Origin: Candidatus Allofournierella merdigallinarum
GTDB taxonomy: Bacteria; Bacillota; Clostridia; Oscillospirales; Ruminococcaceae
NCBI GenBank assembly: GCA_019117205.1
Contig: DXAC01000093.1
Coordinates: 1 to 53,138 of the forward strand
DNA length: 53,138 nucleotides
Direction: 5' to 3'
Each line of letters begins with the position of its first letter. The first letter of the stretch is position 1. Position numbers and translations under genes: made by a program. Shown here piece by piece: positions 10,245 through 18,394 of this stretch. The notes beneath the pieces were generated by a model. That model did not search any database and was not told where the DNA came from. It saw nothing but the letters and a program-made list of their open reading frames with translations.

Positions 10245-10787
10245 TTACGCCTTTTCCAGCACAAAGCCCTTGACCTTGCGAAGCAGCGGCCACAGCACCG
10301 CGCACAGCGCACCGGCGATGAGGGCGGTGAGCAGCTGATTTACGCCGAACATGGTGGAGGCGGTGGCGATCTGCTTTTCGTTGAGCGCCGCGCCAAACAG
10401 GGGCAGCAGCACGAACTGAAGCCCGCCGGCCATCACCGCCATCTTGGCCACGGCCCCCGCCACAAAGCCCAGCCAGAAGAGCTTTTGCTGCTTGCGCAGG
10501 GCCCAGGCGCAGACCACCAGCACCGCGTTGCCCGCCGCCACCAGCGCGATGAGCTGGGGCATGAGCTGCATCAGGGCGCTGGGGGCGATGAGAAAGGCCA
10601 GGATGGGGCTGAGCACCGCGATGCAAAGCCCGCTGCCAAGGCCCACCGCCATGGCCGCCACCATCAGGATCAGGTTCACCAGCGGGCCGGTGATGAACTG
10701 GCTGAGATTTTTGAACTGCTGCACCACCACACACAGCGCCAGCAGCAGCGCCGTGCGGGTGATCACGCGGGTGTAAAGTTGTTTCAT
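10245..10787 (-). CDS. ECF transporter S component (vitamin-type uptake)
   Basis: A 180-residue, very hydrophobic protein with five to six membrane helices. The N-terminus MKQLYTRVITRTALLLAL followed by a charged-polar step and a long alanine/leucine-rich helix matches the substrate-binding S subunit of energy-coupling factor transporters (ECF_trnsprt family). No cognate T or ATPase subunit is nearby, which is normal for group II systems sharing one EcfAAT module. I chose the ATG at 10787 over an upstream in-frame one at 10886 because AGGTGGAA precedes it at proper distance. The gene diverges from a Crp/Fnr-type regulator gene, and a palindrome lies between them (see that entry). The substrate is unknown. 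Confidence 0.8.
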   Translation of the reverse strand: MKQLYTRVITRTALLLALCVVVQQFKNLSQFITGPLVNLILMVAAMAVGLGSGLCIAVLSPILAFLIAPSALMQLMPQLIALVAAGNAVLVVCAWALRKQQKLFWLGFVAGAVAKMAVMAGGLQFVLLPLFGAALNEKQIATASTMFGVNQLLTALIAGALCAVLWPLLRKVKGFVLEKA

Positions 10788-10829
10788 GAAAATTCCACCT
10801 TTTCCGGGGCCCCTTTGCCCCTGTTTTCG

Positions 10830-10858
10830 TTGCTTTTCTCCGTTGATTTTACTATAAT
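10830..10858 (+). promoter_or_regulatory. SigA-type promoter of the Crp/Fnr operon
   Basis: TTGCTT at 10830-10835, a 17-bp spacer and a perfect TATAAT at 10853-10858. Transcription should start near 10865, about 70 bases ahead of the GTG of the regulator gene. Confidence 0.75.
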
Positions 10859-10871
10859 GAGTGATAGATTG

Positions 10872-10889
10872 CTGTTGCCGCTGCAACAG
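10872..10889. promoter_or_regulatory. Palindromic operator, candidate Crp/Fnr-type site
   Basis: CTGTTGC-CGCT-GCAACAG is a perfect 7-4-7 inverted repeat with the length and half-site spacing of Crp/Fnr operators. It lies just after the predicted start of the regulator's own transcript, fitting self-repression. For the divergent ECF gene, a TAAAAT (10846-10851 on the - strand) would put its start near 10839 and the palindrome centre at about -41.5, the classic activator position. The assignment is inference from position and symmetry. Confidence 0.55.
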
Positions 10890-10935
10890 TTGTGGTTTTT
10901 TTGTTGATCTTTTTTTGCGAGAAAGGAGCCGGCCG

Positions 10936-11625
10936 GTGGAAGAGTATTATCCCCTTTTGGCGCGCACGGCGCTGTTTTCCCACATCCCGCCGGAGGGGCT
11001 GGACCGGCTGCTGGGCTGCTTTGCGCCGGCGGTGCGCCGGTACGAGCGGGGGGACATCCTGCTGCTGGCGGGCTACGACACCGGCGAGATCGGCGTTTTG
11101 CTGGAGGGGGCGGCCACCGCGGTGAAGACCACGCCGGACGGCGCGACGGTGACCATCACCGACCTCGCCCCCGGCAGCGTGTTCGGGGATGTGCTGGCCG
11201 GCTGCTCGGTGAAAAGCCCGGTGACCATCATCGCCCGCGCCCCGGCAAAGGCCATGTACATCCCCTGCCGCAAGCTGCTGTGCCCCTGCGCGGCCATGCA
11301 CCCGGAGCACACCCAGCTGATGCAGAACCTGGTGCGGACCATCTCGGAAAAGTACTTCGAGCTGAGCCGCCGGGTGGACCTGCTGATCTTAAAAAGCCTG
11401 CGCTCCAAGCTCTGCGCCTGGCTGCTGGGCCAGGCCCAGGCCGCCGGGGCGGACACCTTTTCGGTGCCCCTGTCCCGGGCGGGGCTGGCGGAGTACCTGA
11501 ACTGCGAGCGCAGCGCCCTGAGCCGGGAGCTGAGCCGTATGCGGAGCGAGGGGCTCATCGAGACCTACAAAAACAGCTTCAAGATCCTGGACCGGGCGGC
11601 CCTTGCCCGGGACTATCAGCGCTGA
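10936..11625 (+). CDS. Crp/Fnr-family transcriptional regulator
   Basis: A 229-residue regulator with an N-terminal cyclic-nucleotide-binding-type beta roll (about 12-110, including GVLLEGAATAV and LAPGSVFGDVLAG), a dimerisation helix (about 125-155) and a C-terminal winged helix-turn-helix (about 181-211, RAGLAEYLNCERSALSRELS). The start is taken at the GTG at 10936 because AAAGGAG lies 8 bases before it and the longer frame has no ribosome site. The beta roll lacks a clear cAMP phosphate-binding RS pair, so the effector is unlikely to be cAMP. Cysteines at 28, 90, 111, 116 and 118 could bind a cofactor or sense redox. It heads an operon with a glycosyltransferase and a flavin reductase-like gene. 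Confidence 0.88.
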   Translation: MEEYYPLLARTALFSHIPPEGLDRLLGCFAPAVRRYERGDILLLAGYDTGEIGVLLEGAATAVKTTPDGATVTITDLAPGSVFGDVLAGCSVKSPVTIIARAPAKAMYIPCRKLLCPCAAMHPEHTQLMQNLVRTISEKYFELSRRVDLLILKSLRSKLCAWLLGQAQAAGADTFSVPLSRAGLAEYLNCERSALSRELSRMRSEGLIETYKNSFKILDRAALARDYQR

Positions 11626-11644
11626 GCGCCCTGGAGGAAACAAG

Positions 11645-12610
11645 ATGAAACTGCCTGTACTGTACATCGTCATCCCCTGCTACAACGAACAGCAGGTGCT
11701 GCCCGTCACCGCGCCCATGTTCTTCGCAAAGCTTCGCCAGCTGATGGCCGACGGCCTCATCGCGCCGGCCAGCCGGGCGGTGTTCGTAAACGACGGCTCG
11801 AAAGACGCCACCTGGTCCATCATCCGGGAGCTGGCCGCCAAAGAGGAGCTGGCGGAGGGCGTCTGCCTCTCCCGCAACCGGGGCCACCAGAACGCGCTGC
11901 TGGGTGGGCTGATGACGGTGAAAGACAAATGCGACATCACCATCAGCATCGACTGTGACGGCCAGGACGACATCAACGCCATGGACGAAATGGTGAAAGC
12001 TTACCACGAGGGGTGCGAGGTGGTGTACGGCGTGCGCTCCAAGCGGACCACCGACACCTTTTTCAAGCGCTTCACCGCCGAGAGCTTCTACAAGCTGATG
12101 AACTGGATGGGGGCCCAGGTGGTGTTCAACCACGCGGACTACCGCCTTTTGAGCAGCCGGGTGCTGCACGAGTTCGCCAATTTCAAAGAGGTGAACATCT
12201 TTTTGCGGGGCATGGTGCCGCTGGTGGGCTTCAAGAGCACCAGCGTCTACTACGAGCGGGCCGAGCGCCTTGCCGGCGAGAGCCACTACCCCCTGAAAAA
12301 GATGCTGGCCCTGGCTTTCGACGGCATCACCAGCCTTTCGGTGAAGCCCATCCGCCTCATCACCGGCTTCGGGGTTTTCGTCTCCTGCATCAGTTTCATC
12401 GGGGTCATCTGGGCGGTGGTGGCGGCGCTGCTGGGCCACACGGTGGCCGGCTGGGCCAGCACCATCTGTATCGTCTGCTTTATGGGAGGCATCCAGCTGT
12501 TGTGTCTTGGGGTGATCGGCGAGTACATCGGCAAAATTTACATGGAGACCAAGGCACGGCCCCGCTACATCATCAGCGAGGCCACCTTTGGGGAGGCCGC
12601 CCATGAGTGA
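11645..12610 (+). CDS. Membrane-bound family 2 glycosyltransferase (DPM1/GtrB type)
   Basis: A 321-residue enzyme. Residues 5-15 carry the opening YIVIPCYNEQ, followed by VNDGSKD and the metal-binding DCDGQDD, giving a GT-A fold over roughly the first 170 residues. Two membrane helices near 235-260 and 268-292 end the protein, as in GtrB/ArnC/DPM1 enzymes that transfer a sugar from a nucleotide donor to polyprenyl phosphate at the inner face of the membrane. GGAGG at 11633-11637 sets the ATG at 11645. The gene follows the Crp/Fnr gene by 19 bases and its stop overlaps the start of the next gene, so the three are co-transcribed. The sugar is unknown. Confidence 0.88.
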   Translation: MKLPVLYIVIPCYNEQQVLPVTAPMFFAKLRQLMADGLIAPASRAVFVNDGSKDATWSIIRELAAKEELAEGVCLSRNRGHQNALLGGLMTVKDKCDITISIDCDGQDDINAMDEMVKAYHEGCEVVYGVRSKRTTDTFFKRFTAESFYKLMNWMGAQVVFNHADYRLLSSRVLHEFANFKEVNIFLRGMVPLVGFKSTSVYYERAERLAGESHYPLKKMLALAFDGITSLSVKPIRLITGFGVFVSCISFIGVIWAVVAALLGHTVAGWASTICIVCFMGGIQLLCLGVIGEYIGKIYMETKARPRYIISEATFGEAAHE

Positions 12611-13196
12611 GGAAAAGCTGGTCTGGCCGGGCAGCGCCCTGCTGGGGCCGGTGCCGCCGGTGCTGGTGAGCTGCGGCGCGGGGGAAAAGGCCAACCTGAT
12701 CACCATCGCCTGGGCGGGCACCGTGTGTACCCAGCCGCCCCGGGTGGCCATCTCCGTCCGGCCCACCCGCCACAGCTACGGCCTTATCCTGGAAAGCGGC
12801 GCGTTCGTCGTCAACCTGCCCACCACGGCCCTGGCCAAGGCGGTGGACTGGTGCGGGGTGAAAAGCGGCAAAGAGGTGGACAAGTTCGCCGCCCTGGGCC
12901 TGCACACCGCCCCCGCCGCGAAAGTGAGCTGCCCGCTGCTGGCGGAGAGCCCGGTGAACCTGGAATGTAAGGTGTTCCAGCGCCTCTCGCTGGGCAGCCA
13001 CGACCTGTTTCTGGCGGACGTGGTTGCGGTGGACGTGGACGAGGCCCTGCTGGACAGCGCGGGTAAGCTGCGCCTGGAAAGGGCGGGCCTTTTGGCCTAC
13101 GCCCACGGGGACTACTACGCCCTGGGCAGGCAGCTGGGCAAATTCGGCTGGAGCGTGCGCAAAAAAAAGCCCGGCGGCAAAAAGCCCCGGAAATGA
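12603..13196 (+). CDS. Flavin reductase-like FMN-binding protein
   Basis: A 197-residue protein of the flavin reductase-like split-barrel family. The pattern PVPPVLVSCG, NLITIAWAGTVCTQPPRVAISVRPTRHS and FVVNLPT is typical of the part that holds FMN; CPLLAESPVNLECKV and a G-S-H-D strand follow as in the family. The C-terminus is unusually basic (KKKPGGKKPRK). I start at the ATG at 12603, which overlaps the preceding stop (ATGAGTGA) and is preceded by GGGGAGG, rather than five codons upstream. Such proteins often act as low-potential redox partners or rubredoxin-type oxidoreductase modules in anaerobes; the partner here is not evident. Confidence 0.85.
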   Translation: MSEEKLVWPGSALLGPVPPVLVSCGAGEKANLITIAWAGTVCTQPPRVAISVRPTRHSYGLILESGAFVVNLPTTALAKAVDWCGVKSGKEVDKFAALGLHTAPAAKVSCPLLAESPVNLECKVFQRLSLGSHDLFLADVVAVDVDEALLDSAGKLRLERAGLLAYAHGDYYALGRQLGKFGWSVRKKKPGGKKPRK

Positions 13197-13200
13197 TCAA

Positions 13201-13236
13201 ACGCCCTTTGGGACTGGCTCCCAAAGGGCGTTTTTC
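13201..13236 (+). terminator. Terminator of the Crp/Fnr operon
   Basis: ACGCCCTTTGGGA and CCCAAAGGGCGT around CTGGCT, followed by five T. It lies between convergent operons just ahead of the end of pflA. Confidence 0.85.
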
Positions 13237-13238
13237 CG

Positions 13239-13976
13239 TTATTTTGCCGGGGCGGCAAGGGGGCCCAGCGCCGCGTAAAAGGGCGCCAGCTGCTCTTTGC
13301 CCGCCGGGGGGGTGTCCTTCAGGGGGAACGGGACGCCCAGCGCGTCGTATTTCTCTGCGCAGAGGGTGCGGAACGGCAGCAGCTCCACCTTTTCCACATT
13401 GTCATACCCCTTTGCCAGTTCGGCCAGCCGGGCCGCGGCGGCGGGGCCGTCGTTGAGGCCCGGCACCACCACATGGCGCAGCCACACCGAGCGGCCCATT
13501 GTTCGGCAGAGGTCCAGGAATTCCAGGGTGCGGGCCAGGCTGCCGCCGGTATAGCGGCGGTAGCCCTCTTCCGTGGTGAATTTCAGGTCCGCCAGCACCA
13601 GGTCGGTGTGTTTCAGCACCTTTGCGGCGCTTTCAAGGCCCGCCGCGCCGGAGGTGTCCAGGGCGGTGTGAAAGCCCTCCCCCTGCAGCGCCGCCAGCAG
13701 CGCCGCGGCAAAATCGCTCTGGGCCAGGGGCTCGCCGCCGGTGAGGGTGACGCCCCCGTTCTTTTTGATATAGGGCGCGCACCGGCGCACCTTTTCCAGC
13801 ACCTCGCCCACCGTCACCTGCTGCCCGCCGGCAAAGGCCCAGGTGTCCGGGTTGTGGCAGTAGACGCACCGCAGAGGGCAGCCCTGGAAAAAGACCACAT
13901 ACCGCAGGCCGGGGCCGTCCACCGCCCCCAGCGACTGGAACGAGTGGACGCAGCCGGTAACGGCGCTGCTCTCCAT
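13239..13976 (-). CDS. pflA: Pyruvate formate-lyase activating enzyme
   Basis: A 245-residue radical SAM enzyme that installs the glycyl radical on pyruvate formate-lyase. C33, C37 and C40 in GCPLRCVYCHN are the CxxxCxxC ligands of the 4Fe-4S cluster that cleaves S-adenosylmethionine; GGVTLTGGEPL follows as the SAM-binding GGE motif. The N-terminal VDGPGLRYVVFFQGC is characteristic of PflA. Two ATGs are possible (13982 and 13976); AAAGGAGG ends only 2 bases before the first but 8 before the second, so I prefer 13976 (MESSAV). It lies 25 bases after pflB in the same direction, so both are expressed from the pfl promoter and riboswitch. Confidence 0.95.
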   Translation of the reverse strand: MESSAVTGCVHSFQSLGAVDGPGLRYVVFFQGCPLRCVYCHNPDTWAFAGGQQVTVGEVLEKVRRCAPYIKKNGGVTLTGGEPLAQSDFAAALLAALQGEGFHTALDTSGAAGLESAAKVLKHTDLVLADLKFTTEEGYRRYTGGSLARTLEFLDLCRTMGRSVWLRHVVVPGLNDGPAAAARLAELAKGYDNVEKVELLPFRTLCAEKYDALGVPFPLKDTPPAGKEQLAPFYAALGPLAAPAK

Positions 13977-14001
13977 GGGCATTTCCTCCTTTCGGGGCGG
14001 C

Positions 14002-16230
14002 TCACATGGCCATGTGGAACGTGCGGCGGATGACCTCCCGCTGCTGCTCCCGGCTGAGCTTGTGGAAGTTCACCGCGTAGCCGGAGACGCGGATGGTCAG
14101 GTTCGGGTATTTGGCGGGGTCCTCGTAGGCCTCCTCCAGCATCCGCCGGTCCATCACGTTCACGTTCAGGTGGTGGGCCATCTGGGCAAAGTAGCCGTCC
14201 AGCAGGGCCACCAGGTTGCCGCAGCGCTCGGCCCCGGTCTTGCCCAGGGCGTCGGGCAGGATGGAGAACGTGTTGGAGATGCCGTCCTTGCAGCAATCGT
14301 ATTTGAGCTTTGCCACCGAGTTCAGGCTGGCCAGCGCGCCGCTTTTCTCCCGGCCGTGCATGGGGTTCGCGCCGGGGGCGAAAGCCTCCCCCGCCTTGCG
14401 GCCGTCCGGGGTGGCGCCGGTCTTTTTGCCGTAGACCACGTTGGAGGTGATGGTGAGCACCGAAAGCGTCGGCTCGGCGTTCCGGTAAAGGGGATGCTTT
14501 TTCAGCTCCTCAAAGAAGAGGCGGGCCTGCTCGGCGGCGATGGAGTCCACCCGGTCGTCGTCGTTGCCAAAGGCGGGGTACTCCCCCTCCACCACAAAGT
14601 CCCGGATGAGGCCGGTGGCCTCGTCCCGCACACAGCGCACCTTCGCGTATTTGATGGCGGAGAGGGAGTCCGCCAGCACGCTGAGGCCGGCGATGCCAAA
14701 AGCCATGTACCGGTGGACCCGGGTGTCGTGCAGGGCCATCTGCAGCTTCTCGTAGGCGTACTTGTCATGCATGTAGTGGATGACGTTCATGGTGTTGGCG
14801 TAGACCCCCGCCACCCAGGCGCGGTAAAAGTCCAGCCGGCGGCAGACCTCGCCATAGTCCAGATACTCCCCCTGGTACGGCTCGGTGGCCGGGCCCACCT
14901 GCTCGTTCTTCATCTCGTCCCGGCCGCCGTTCAGGGCCATCAGCAGGAGTTTGGGCAGGTTGGTGCGGGCGCCGAAGAACTGCATGTCCTTGCCCACCCG
15001 CATGGCGGAGACGCAGCAGGCGATGGCGTAGTCGTCGCCGTAGACCGGGCGCATCAGGTCGTCGTTCTCGTACTGGATGGCGTCGGTGTCGCAGGAGACG
15101 CGGGCGCAAAAGCGCTTGAAGCCCTCCGGCAACGCGGCGGACCAGAGCACCGTCAGGTTAGGCTCGGGGGCGGGCCCCAGGTCGTAGAGGGTGTGCAGCA
15201 CCCGGAAAGAGTTTTTGGTCACCAGGGTGCGGCCGTCCAGCCCCATGCCGCCCACCGCCTCGGTGATCCACATGGGGTCGCCGCCGAACAGCTCGTTGTA
15301 GGCGGGGGTGCGCAGGTGGCGGGCCATCCGCAGCTTCATCACGAACTGGTCCATCAGCTCCTGGGCGCCCTCTTCGTCCAGCGTGCCGGCGGCCAGGTCC
15401 CGCTCGAAGTAGATGTCCAGGAACGTGCTCACCCGGCCCAGGCTCATGGCCGCGCCGTTCTGCTCCTTGATGGCCCCCAGATACCCGAAGTAGAGCCACT
15501 GCACCGCCTCCCGGGCATTGGCCGCCGGGCGGCGGATGTCGCAGCCGTAGGCCGCGGCCATCTCCACCAGCTTTTTCAAAAAGTCGATCTGCCGCCAGAC
15601 CTCCTCGATGAGGCGGATGACCTCGTCGGTCATGGCCTGGCGGTGCAGCCCGTCCATGTCCTTTTGCTTTTCCGCCATCAGCCGGTCCACCCCGTACAGG
15701 GCCACCCGGCGGTAGTCGCCGATGATGCGGCCCCGGCCGTAGGCGTCCGGCAGACCGGTGATCAGGCCGCAGTGGCGGGCGGCGCGGGTCTCGGGGCCGT
15801 AGACCCGGAACACGCCGTCGTTGTGGGTGGTGCGGTAGCGGAACTCCTCCTCGATCTTGTCCGACAGCTTATACCCGTAGGCCTCGCAGGCGCTGCGGGC
15901 CATGCGGATGCCCCCAAAGGGGTTGACCCCCCGCTTTAAGGGCTCGTCGGTCTGCAGGCCAACGATGAGCTCGTCCTCCTTGTCCAGATACCCGGGGGCA
16001 AAGGTGAGCAGGCTCATCACCGTCTCGGTGTCCACTTTCAGCACCCCGCCCTTTTCCCGCTCGGCGGCCATCAGCGCCTCCAGCTTTTTCATCAGCCGCC
16101 GGGTGCGGTCGGTGGGGCCGGCGAGAAACTCGCCGCCGCCGGTGTAAGGCGTGTAGTTTTTCTGGATGAAGTCCCGCAGGTCGATCGTCTCCTGCCAGGC
16201 GCCGGGCACAAAGCCGTTCCACTGTTCCAT
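14002..16230 (-). CDS. pflB: Formate C-acetyltransferase (pyruvate formate-lyase)
   Basis: A 742-residue glycyl radical enzyme that converts pyruvate and CoA to acetyl-CoA and formate. The catalytic cysteine pair is C405-C406 in [18 protein letters not shown] and the radical glycine is in RVSGYAV, about G717, close to the C-terminus as in all family members. Length matches the usual 740-760. The start is the ATG at 16230 ([10 protein letters not shown]), preceded by AAAGGGG; the frame is open further upstream but that part is the riboswitch leader. It is followed by pflA. Expression is predicted to respond to ZTP/ZMP through the leader, linking formate production to one-carbon folate demand. 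Confidence 0.97.
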   Translation of the reverse strand: MEQWNGFVPGAWQETIDLRDFIQKNYTPYTGGGEFLAGPTDRTRRLMKKLEALMAAEREKGGVLKVDTETVMSLLTFAPGYLDKEDELIVGLQTDEPLKRGVNPFGGIRMARSACEAYGYKLSDKIEEEFRYRTTHNDGVFRVYGPETRAARHCGLITGLPDAYGRGRIIGDYRRVALYGVDRLMAEKQKDMDGLHRQAMTDEVIRLIEEVWRQIDFLKKLVEMAAAYGCDIRRPAANAREAVQWLYFGYLGAIKEQNGAAMSLGRVSTFLDIYFERDLAAGTLDEEGAQELMDQFVMKLRMARHLRTPAYNELFGGDPMWITEAVGGMGLDGRTLVTKNSFRVLHTLYDLGPAPEPNLTVLWSAALPEGFKRFCARVSCDTDAIQYENDDLMRPVYGDDYAIACCVSAMRVGKDMQFFGARTNLPKLLLMALNGGRDEMKNEQVGPATEPYQGEYLDYGEVCRRLDFYRAWVAGVYANTMNVIHYMHDKYAYEKLQMALHDTRVHRYMAFGIAGLSVLADSLSAIKYAKVRCVRDEATGLIRDFVVEGEYPAFGNDDDRVDSIAAEQARLFFEELKKHPLYRNAEPTLSVLTITSNVVYGKKTGATPDGRKAGEAFAPGANPMHGREKSGALASLNSVAKLKYDCCKDGISNTFSILPDALGKTGAERCGNLVALLDGYFAQMAHHLNVNVMDRRMLEEAYEDPAKYPNLTIRVSGYAVNFHKLSREQQREVIRRTFHMAM

Positions 16231-16269
16231 GATCGTAAAGCCCCTTTCGGTGTGTTGGGCGCCGCCCGA

Positions 16270-16385
16270 ATAAAAAAGGGCAGCACCGCGAAACGCGATG
16301 TTGCCCAGACGGTCGGCAGGTATCAACGCACCGCACTCCCCCGTGGTGTCCCCACGAAATTCCGTCAGTTGTGCGGGCGGTGTTC
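16270..16385 (-). promoter_or_regulatory. ZTP (pfl motif) riboswitch with intrinsic terminator
   Basis: Read on the - strand, the pflB leader holds the conserved blocks of the pfl RNA motif in order: CTGACGGAA, a GTGG/CCAC hairpin, CGGGGGAGTGCGG, and GCCGACCGTCTGGGCAA near the 3' end. The last block runs straight into a terminator: GGGCAACATCGCG (to 16294), loop TTT, CGCGGTGCTGCCC, then six T. The terminator's 5' arm shares GGGCAA with the aptamer, so ligand binding would compete with terminator folding. The class senses ZTP/ZMP, which accumulates when 10-formyl-tetrahydrofolate is short, and turns genes on. Block recognition is from memory of the consensus. Confidence 0.85.
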
Positions 16386-16404
16386 TCTTTGGAAAACAAT
16401 ATAT

Positions 16405-16433
16405 AGTATACCTTACCCCTTTTGCCTTGTCAA
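16405..16433 (-). promoter_or_regulatory. SigA promoter of pflBA
   Basis: On the - strand: a perfect TTGACA (16428-16433), a 17-bp spacer and TATACT (16405-16410). Start near 16398, giving a leader of about 168 bases filled by the riboswitch. The -35 sits in an inverted repeat CTTGT-N6-ACAAG, and AT-rich arms ACAATATAT and ATATATTGT flank the promoter. Confidence 0.8.
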
Positions 16434-16482
16434 CACACAAGATATATTGTTTTATTGTTCACAGGCACAACATCCGGGGGCG

Positions 16483-18363
16483 TCAGCGGGGGGCGCACTG
16501 GCGCAGGTGGCGCAGGTCGCCGCTTTCGGAGAAGTCCTCCCGGTCCAGGGTGAGGCCGGGGTTGTAGTAGGGGTCGCGGATGAGGTTTTCCCGCCCAAAG
16601 CGCTGGGTGAGGCGCTGCTGCTCGCCGGCAAAGCGGGCCTTTTTGGCCTTGTCCTTTTCGTCGATGCCCCGGCTCTTGCTCTCGTAGTGGTAGAGCTGGG
16701 CATAGGGGGTCCAGACCACCCGCCAGCCGGCCCGCCGGGCCCGCAGGCAGAAGTCCACGTCGTTGAACGCCACGGTGAAGCCCTCGTCCAGGCCGTCCAG
16801 GGCGTCGAACACCGCGCTGCGCACCAGCATACAGGCGGCGGTGACGGCGGAGAAGTCCTGCACGGTGGCCGCCCGGAACATATACCCGCCGGAGGAGCGG
16901 GGCCGGTACTTGTGGCTGTGGCCGGCGTAGCCGCCCAGGCCCGTGACGATGCCCGCGTGCTGGATGGTGTCGTCCGGGTAGTAGAGCATGGCGCCGCACA
17001 TGGCCACCCCCGGCCGGCTGGCCTGCATGAGCATCTCGGTGAGCCAGCCCCGGTTGATGACCTCCACATCGTTGTTCAAAAGCAGCAGGTAGTCGCCCTT
17101 TGCCGCTTTGCGGCCGAAGTTGTTGATGGCGGAGAAGTTGAAGCCCCCCTGGGCCTTGTACTCCACCACCCGGCAGGCGGGGTAGCCGCCGGGGCCGGTG
17201 ATCTTTTTGTAGTAGTCAAAGGTAGCGGCCTCTTTCGAGTTGTTCTCGATGACGATGACCTCGAAGTTGCGCCAGCTGGTCTTTTTGTACACCGACGAGA
17301 GGCACTTTTCCAGGTCCTCCACGTGGTCCATGTTGGGGATGAGGATGCTCACCAGCGGCTCGCCCTCGATCTCGTAATCCACCTTGTAGGTGCTGGGATA
17401 CAATCCGTCCCGCACCTCGCCCCGCTGGCCGGTGCGCTCCAGGTGGTCGGCGATGGCCTTTTTGGCCGCCTTGGCCACATAGGGCTTGGCGGCGGCGCCT
17501 CCGCTGGTGGAGCCGCCGTGTACCCGCCAGTAGTAGAGCACCTGGGGGATGTGGCAAATTTGCGTCTCGTCCAGCCGGTCGGCCAGGCGCAAAAACAGGT
17601 CGTGGTCCTGGCTGCCGTCGCACTCGGTCCGCTCGCCCCCCGCCTCGAAGTAGAGGCTGCGCCGGATGGCCGTCAGGTGGCAGATGTAGTTGCAGCAGAC
17701 CAGGTAGTCCGGGGCGAAGTCCGGCTTGAAGTGAGCCACCATCGGCCGGCGGATGCTCTTTTTGAACAGGGCCTCGTCGCTGTAAAGAAACGCCGCGCCG
17801 CTTTCCAGGATGTTCATCTGAAGGGTGTACACCGCGTGGGGGGCCAGGATGTCGTCGTGGTCCGCCAAGGCCAGATACTCGCCGGTGGCCAGGGCCGCCG
17901 CCGCGTTGGTGTTGGCGCTGATGCCCTTGTTCTCCACCTTGACATACTTCACCCGGTCGGCCGCCGGGGCGATCTTCTGGGCAAAGGCCGCCCGCTGGGC
18001 CACGATCTCGCCCACATAGGCGTGAGCCTCGTCGGAGGCGTCCGCCAGGCACAGCTCCCAGCGGGTGCTCGTCTGGTCGAAGACGCTGGCCAGAAACTCC
18101 CGCAGAAATTTTTCCGGGGTGTTGTACAGGGGCACGCAGATGCTCACCAGGGGCAGCGCCTCGCCGCCGGCCCACCGGTCCGCCAGGTCCGCCCGCTGGG
18201 CCGCCAGCACCCTGCGCGCCGGCAGGTAGCGGGCCCGCTTGCCGAACAGCCGCCGGCGGAAAAAGCCCAGCGCCCGGCGCGCCATGGCCAAAAAGCCCTG
18301 GCTTTTCAAAAGGTCGAAAGCGTAGCCGAACAGCTCCCGGATGCGTTTCAGTTTCAGTTTCAT
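16483..18363 (-). CDS. Double-domain family 2 glycosyltransferase
   Basis: A 626-residue cytoplasmic enzyme with two GT-A domains. The first begins near residue 72 with LVSICVPLYNTP and includes LALADHDDIL, the nucleotide-sugar-binding acidic motif; the second begins near residue 335 with LVSILIPNMDH and includes LLLLNNDVEV and FNDVDFCLRA. The basic N-terminus (MKLKLKRIRELF) may sit on the membrane. Such paired GT2 proteins build cell-surface polysaccharides or teichoic-type polymers; the sugars cannot be told. GGGAGG precedes the ATG. It is the last gene of the glycan operon and is a clear paralogue of the gene before it, from which it is separated by 31 bases. Confidence 0.88.
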   Translation of the reverse strand: MKLKLKRIRELFGYAFDLLKSQGFLAMARRALGFFRRRLFGKRARYLPARRVLAAQRADLADRWAGGEALPLVSICVPLYNTPEKFLREFLASVFDQTSTRWELCLADASDEAHAYVGEIVAQRAAFAQKIAPAADRVKYVKVENKGISANTNAAAALATGEYLALADHDDILAPHAVYTLQMNILESGAAFLYSDEALFKKSIRRPMVAHFKPDFAPDYLVCCNYICHLTAIRRSLYFEAGGERTECDGSQDHDLFLRLADRLDETQICHIPQVLYYWRVHGGSTSGGAAAKPYVAKAAKKAIADHLERTGQRGEVRDGLYPSTYKVDYEIEGEPLVSILIPNMDHVEDLEKCLSSVYKKTSWRNFEVIVIENNSKEAATFDYYKKITGPGGYPACRVVEYKAQGGFNFSAINNFGRKAAKGDYLLLLNNDVEVINRGWLTEMLMQASRPGVAMCGAMLYYPDDTIQHAGIVTGLGGYAGHSHKYRPRSSGGYMFRAATVQDFSAVTAACMLVRSAVFDALDGLDEGFTVAFNDVDFCLRARRAGWRVVWTPYAQLYHYESKSRGIDEKDKAKKARFAGEQQRLTQRFGRENLIRDPYYNPGLTLDREDFSESGDLRHLRQCAPR

Positions 18364-18394
18364 GGCGCTTGCCTCCCGCCGCCCAAAGGGCGGC

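Noticed and set aside
9679..16440. A formate/one-carbon island comprising the Crp operon and pfl
   Set aside because: The operons are convergent and separated by a terminator; nothing in sequence links the glycosyltransferase or flavin genes to formate.
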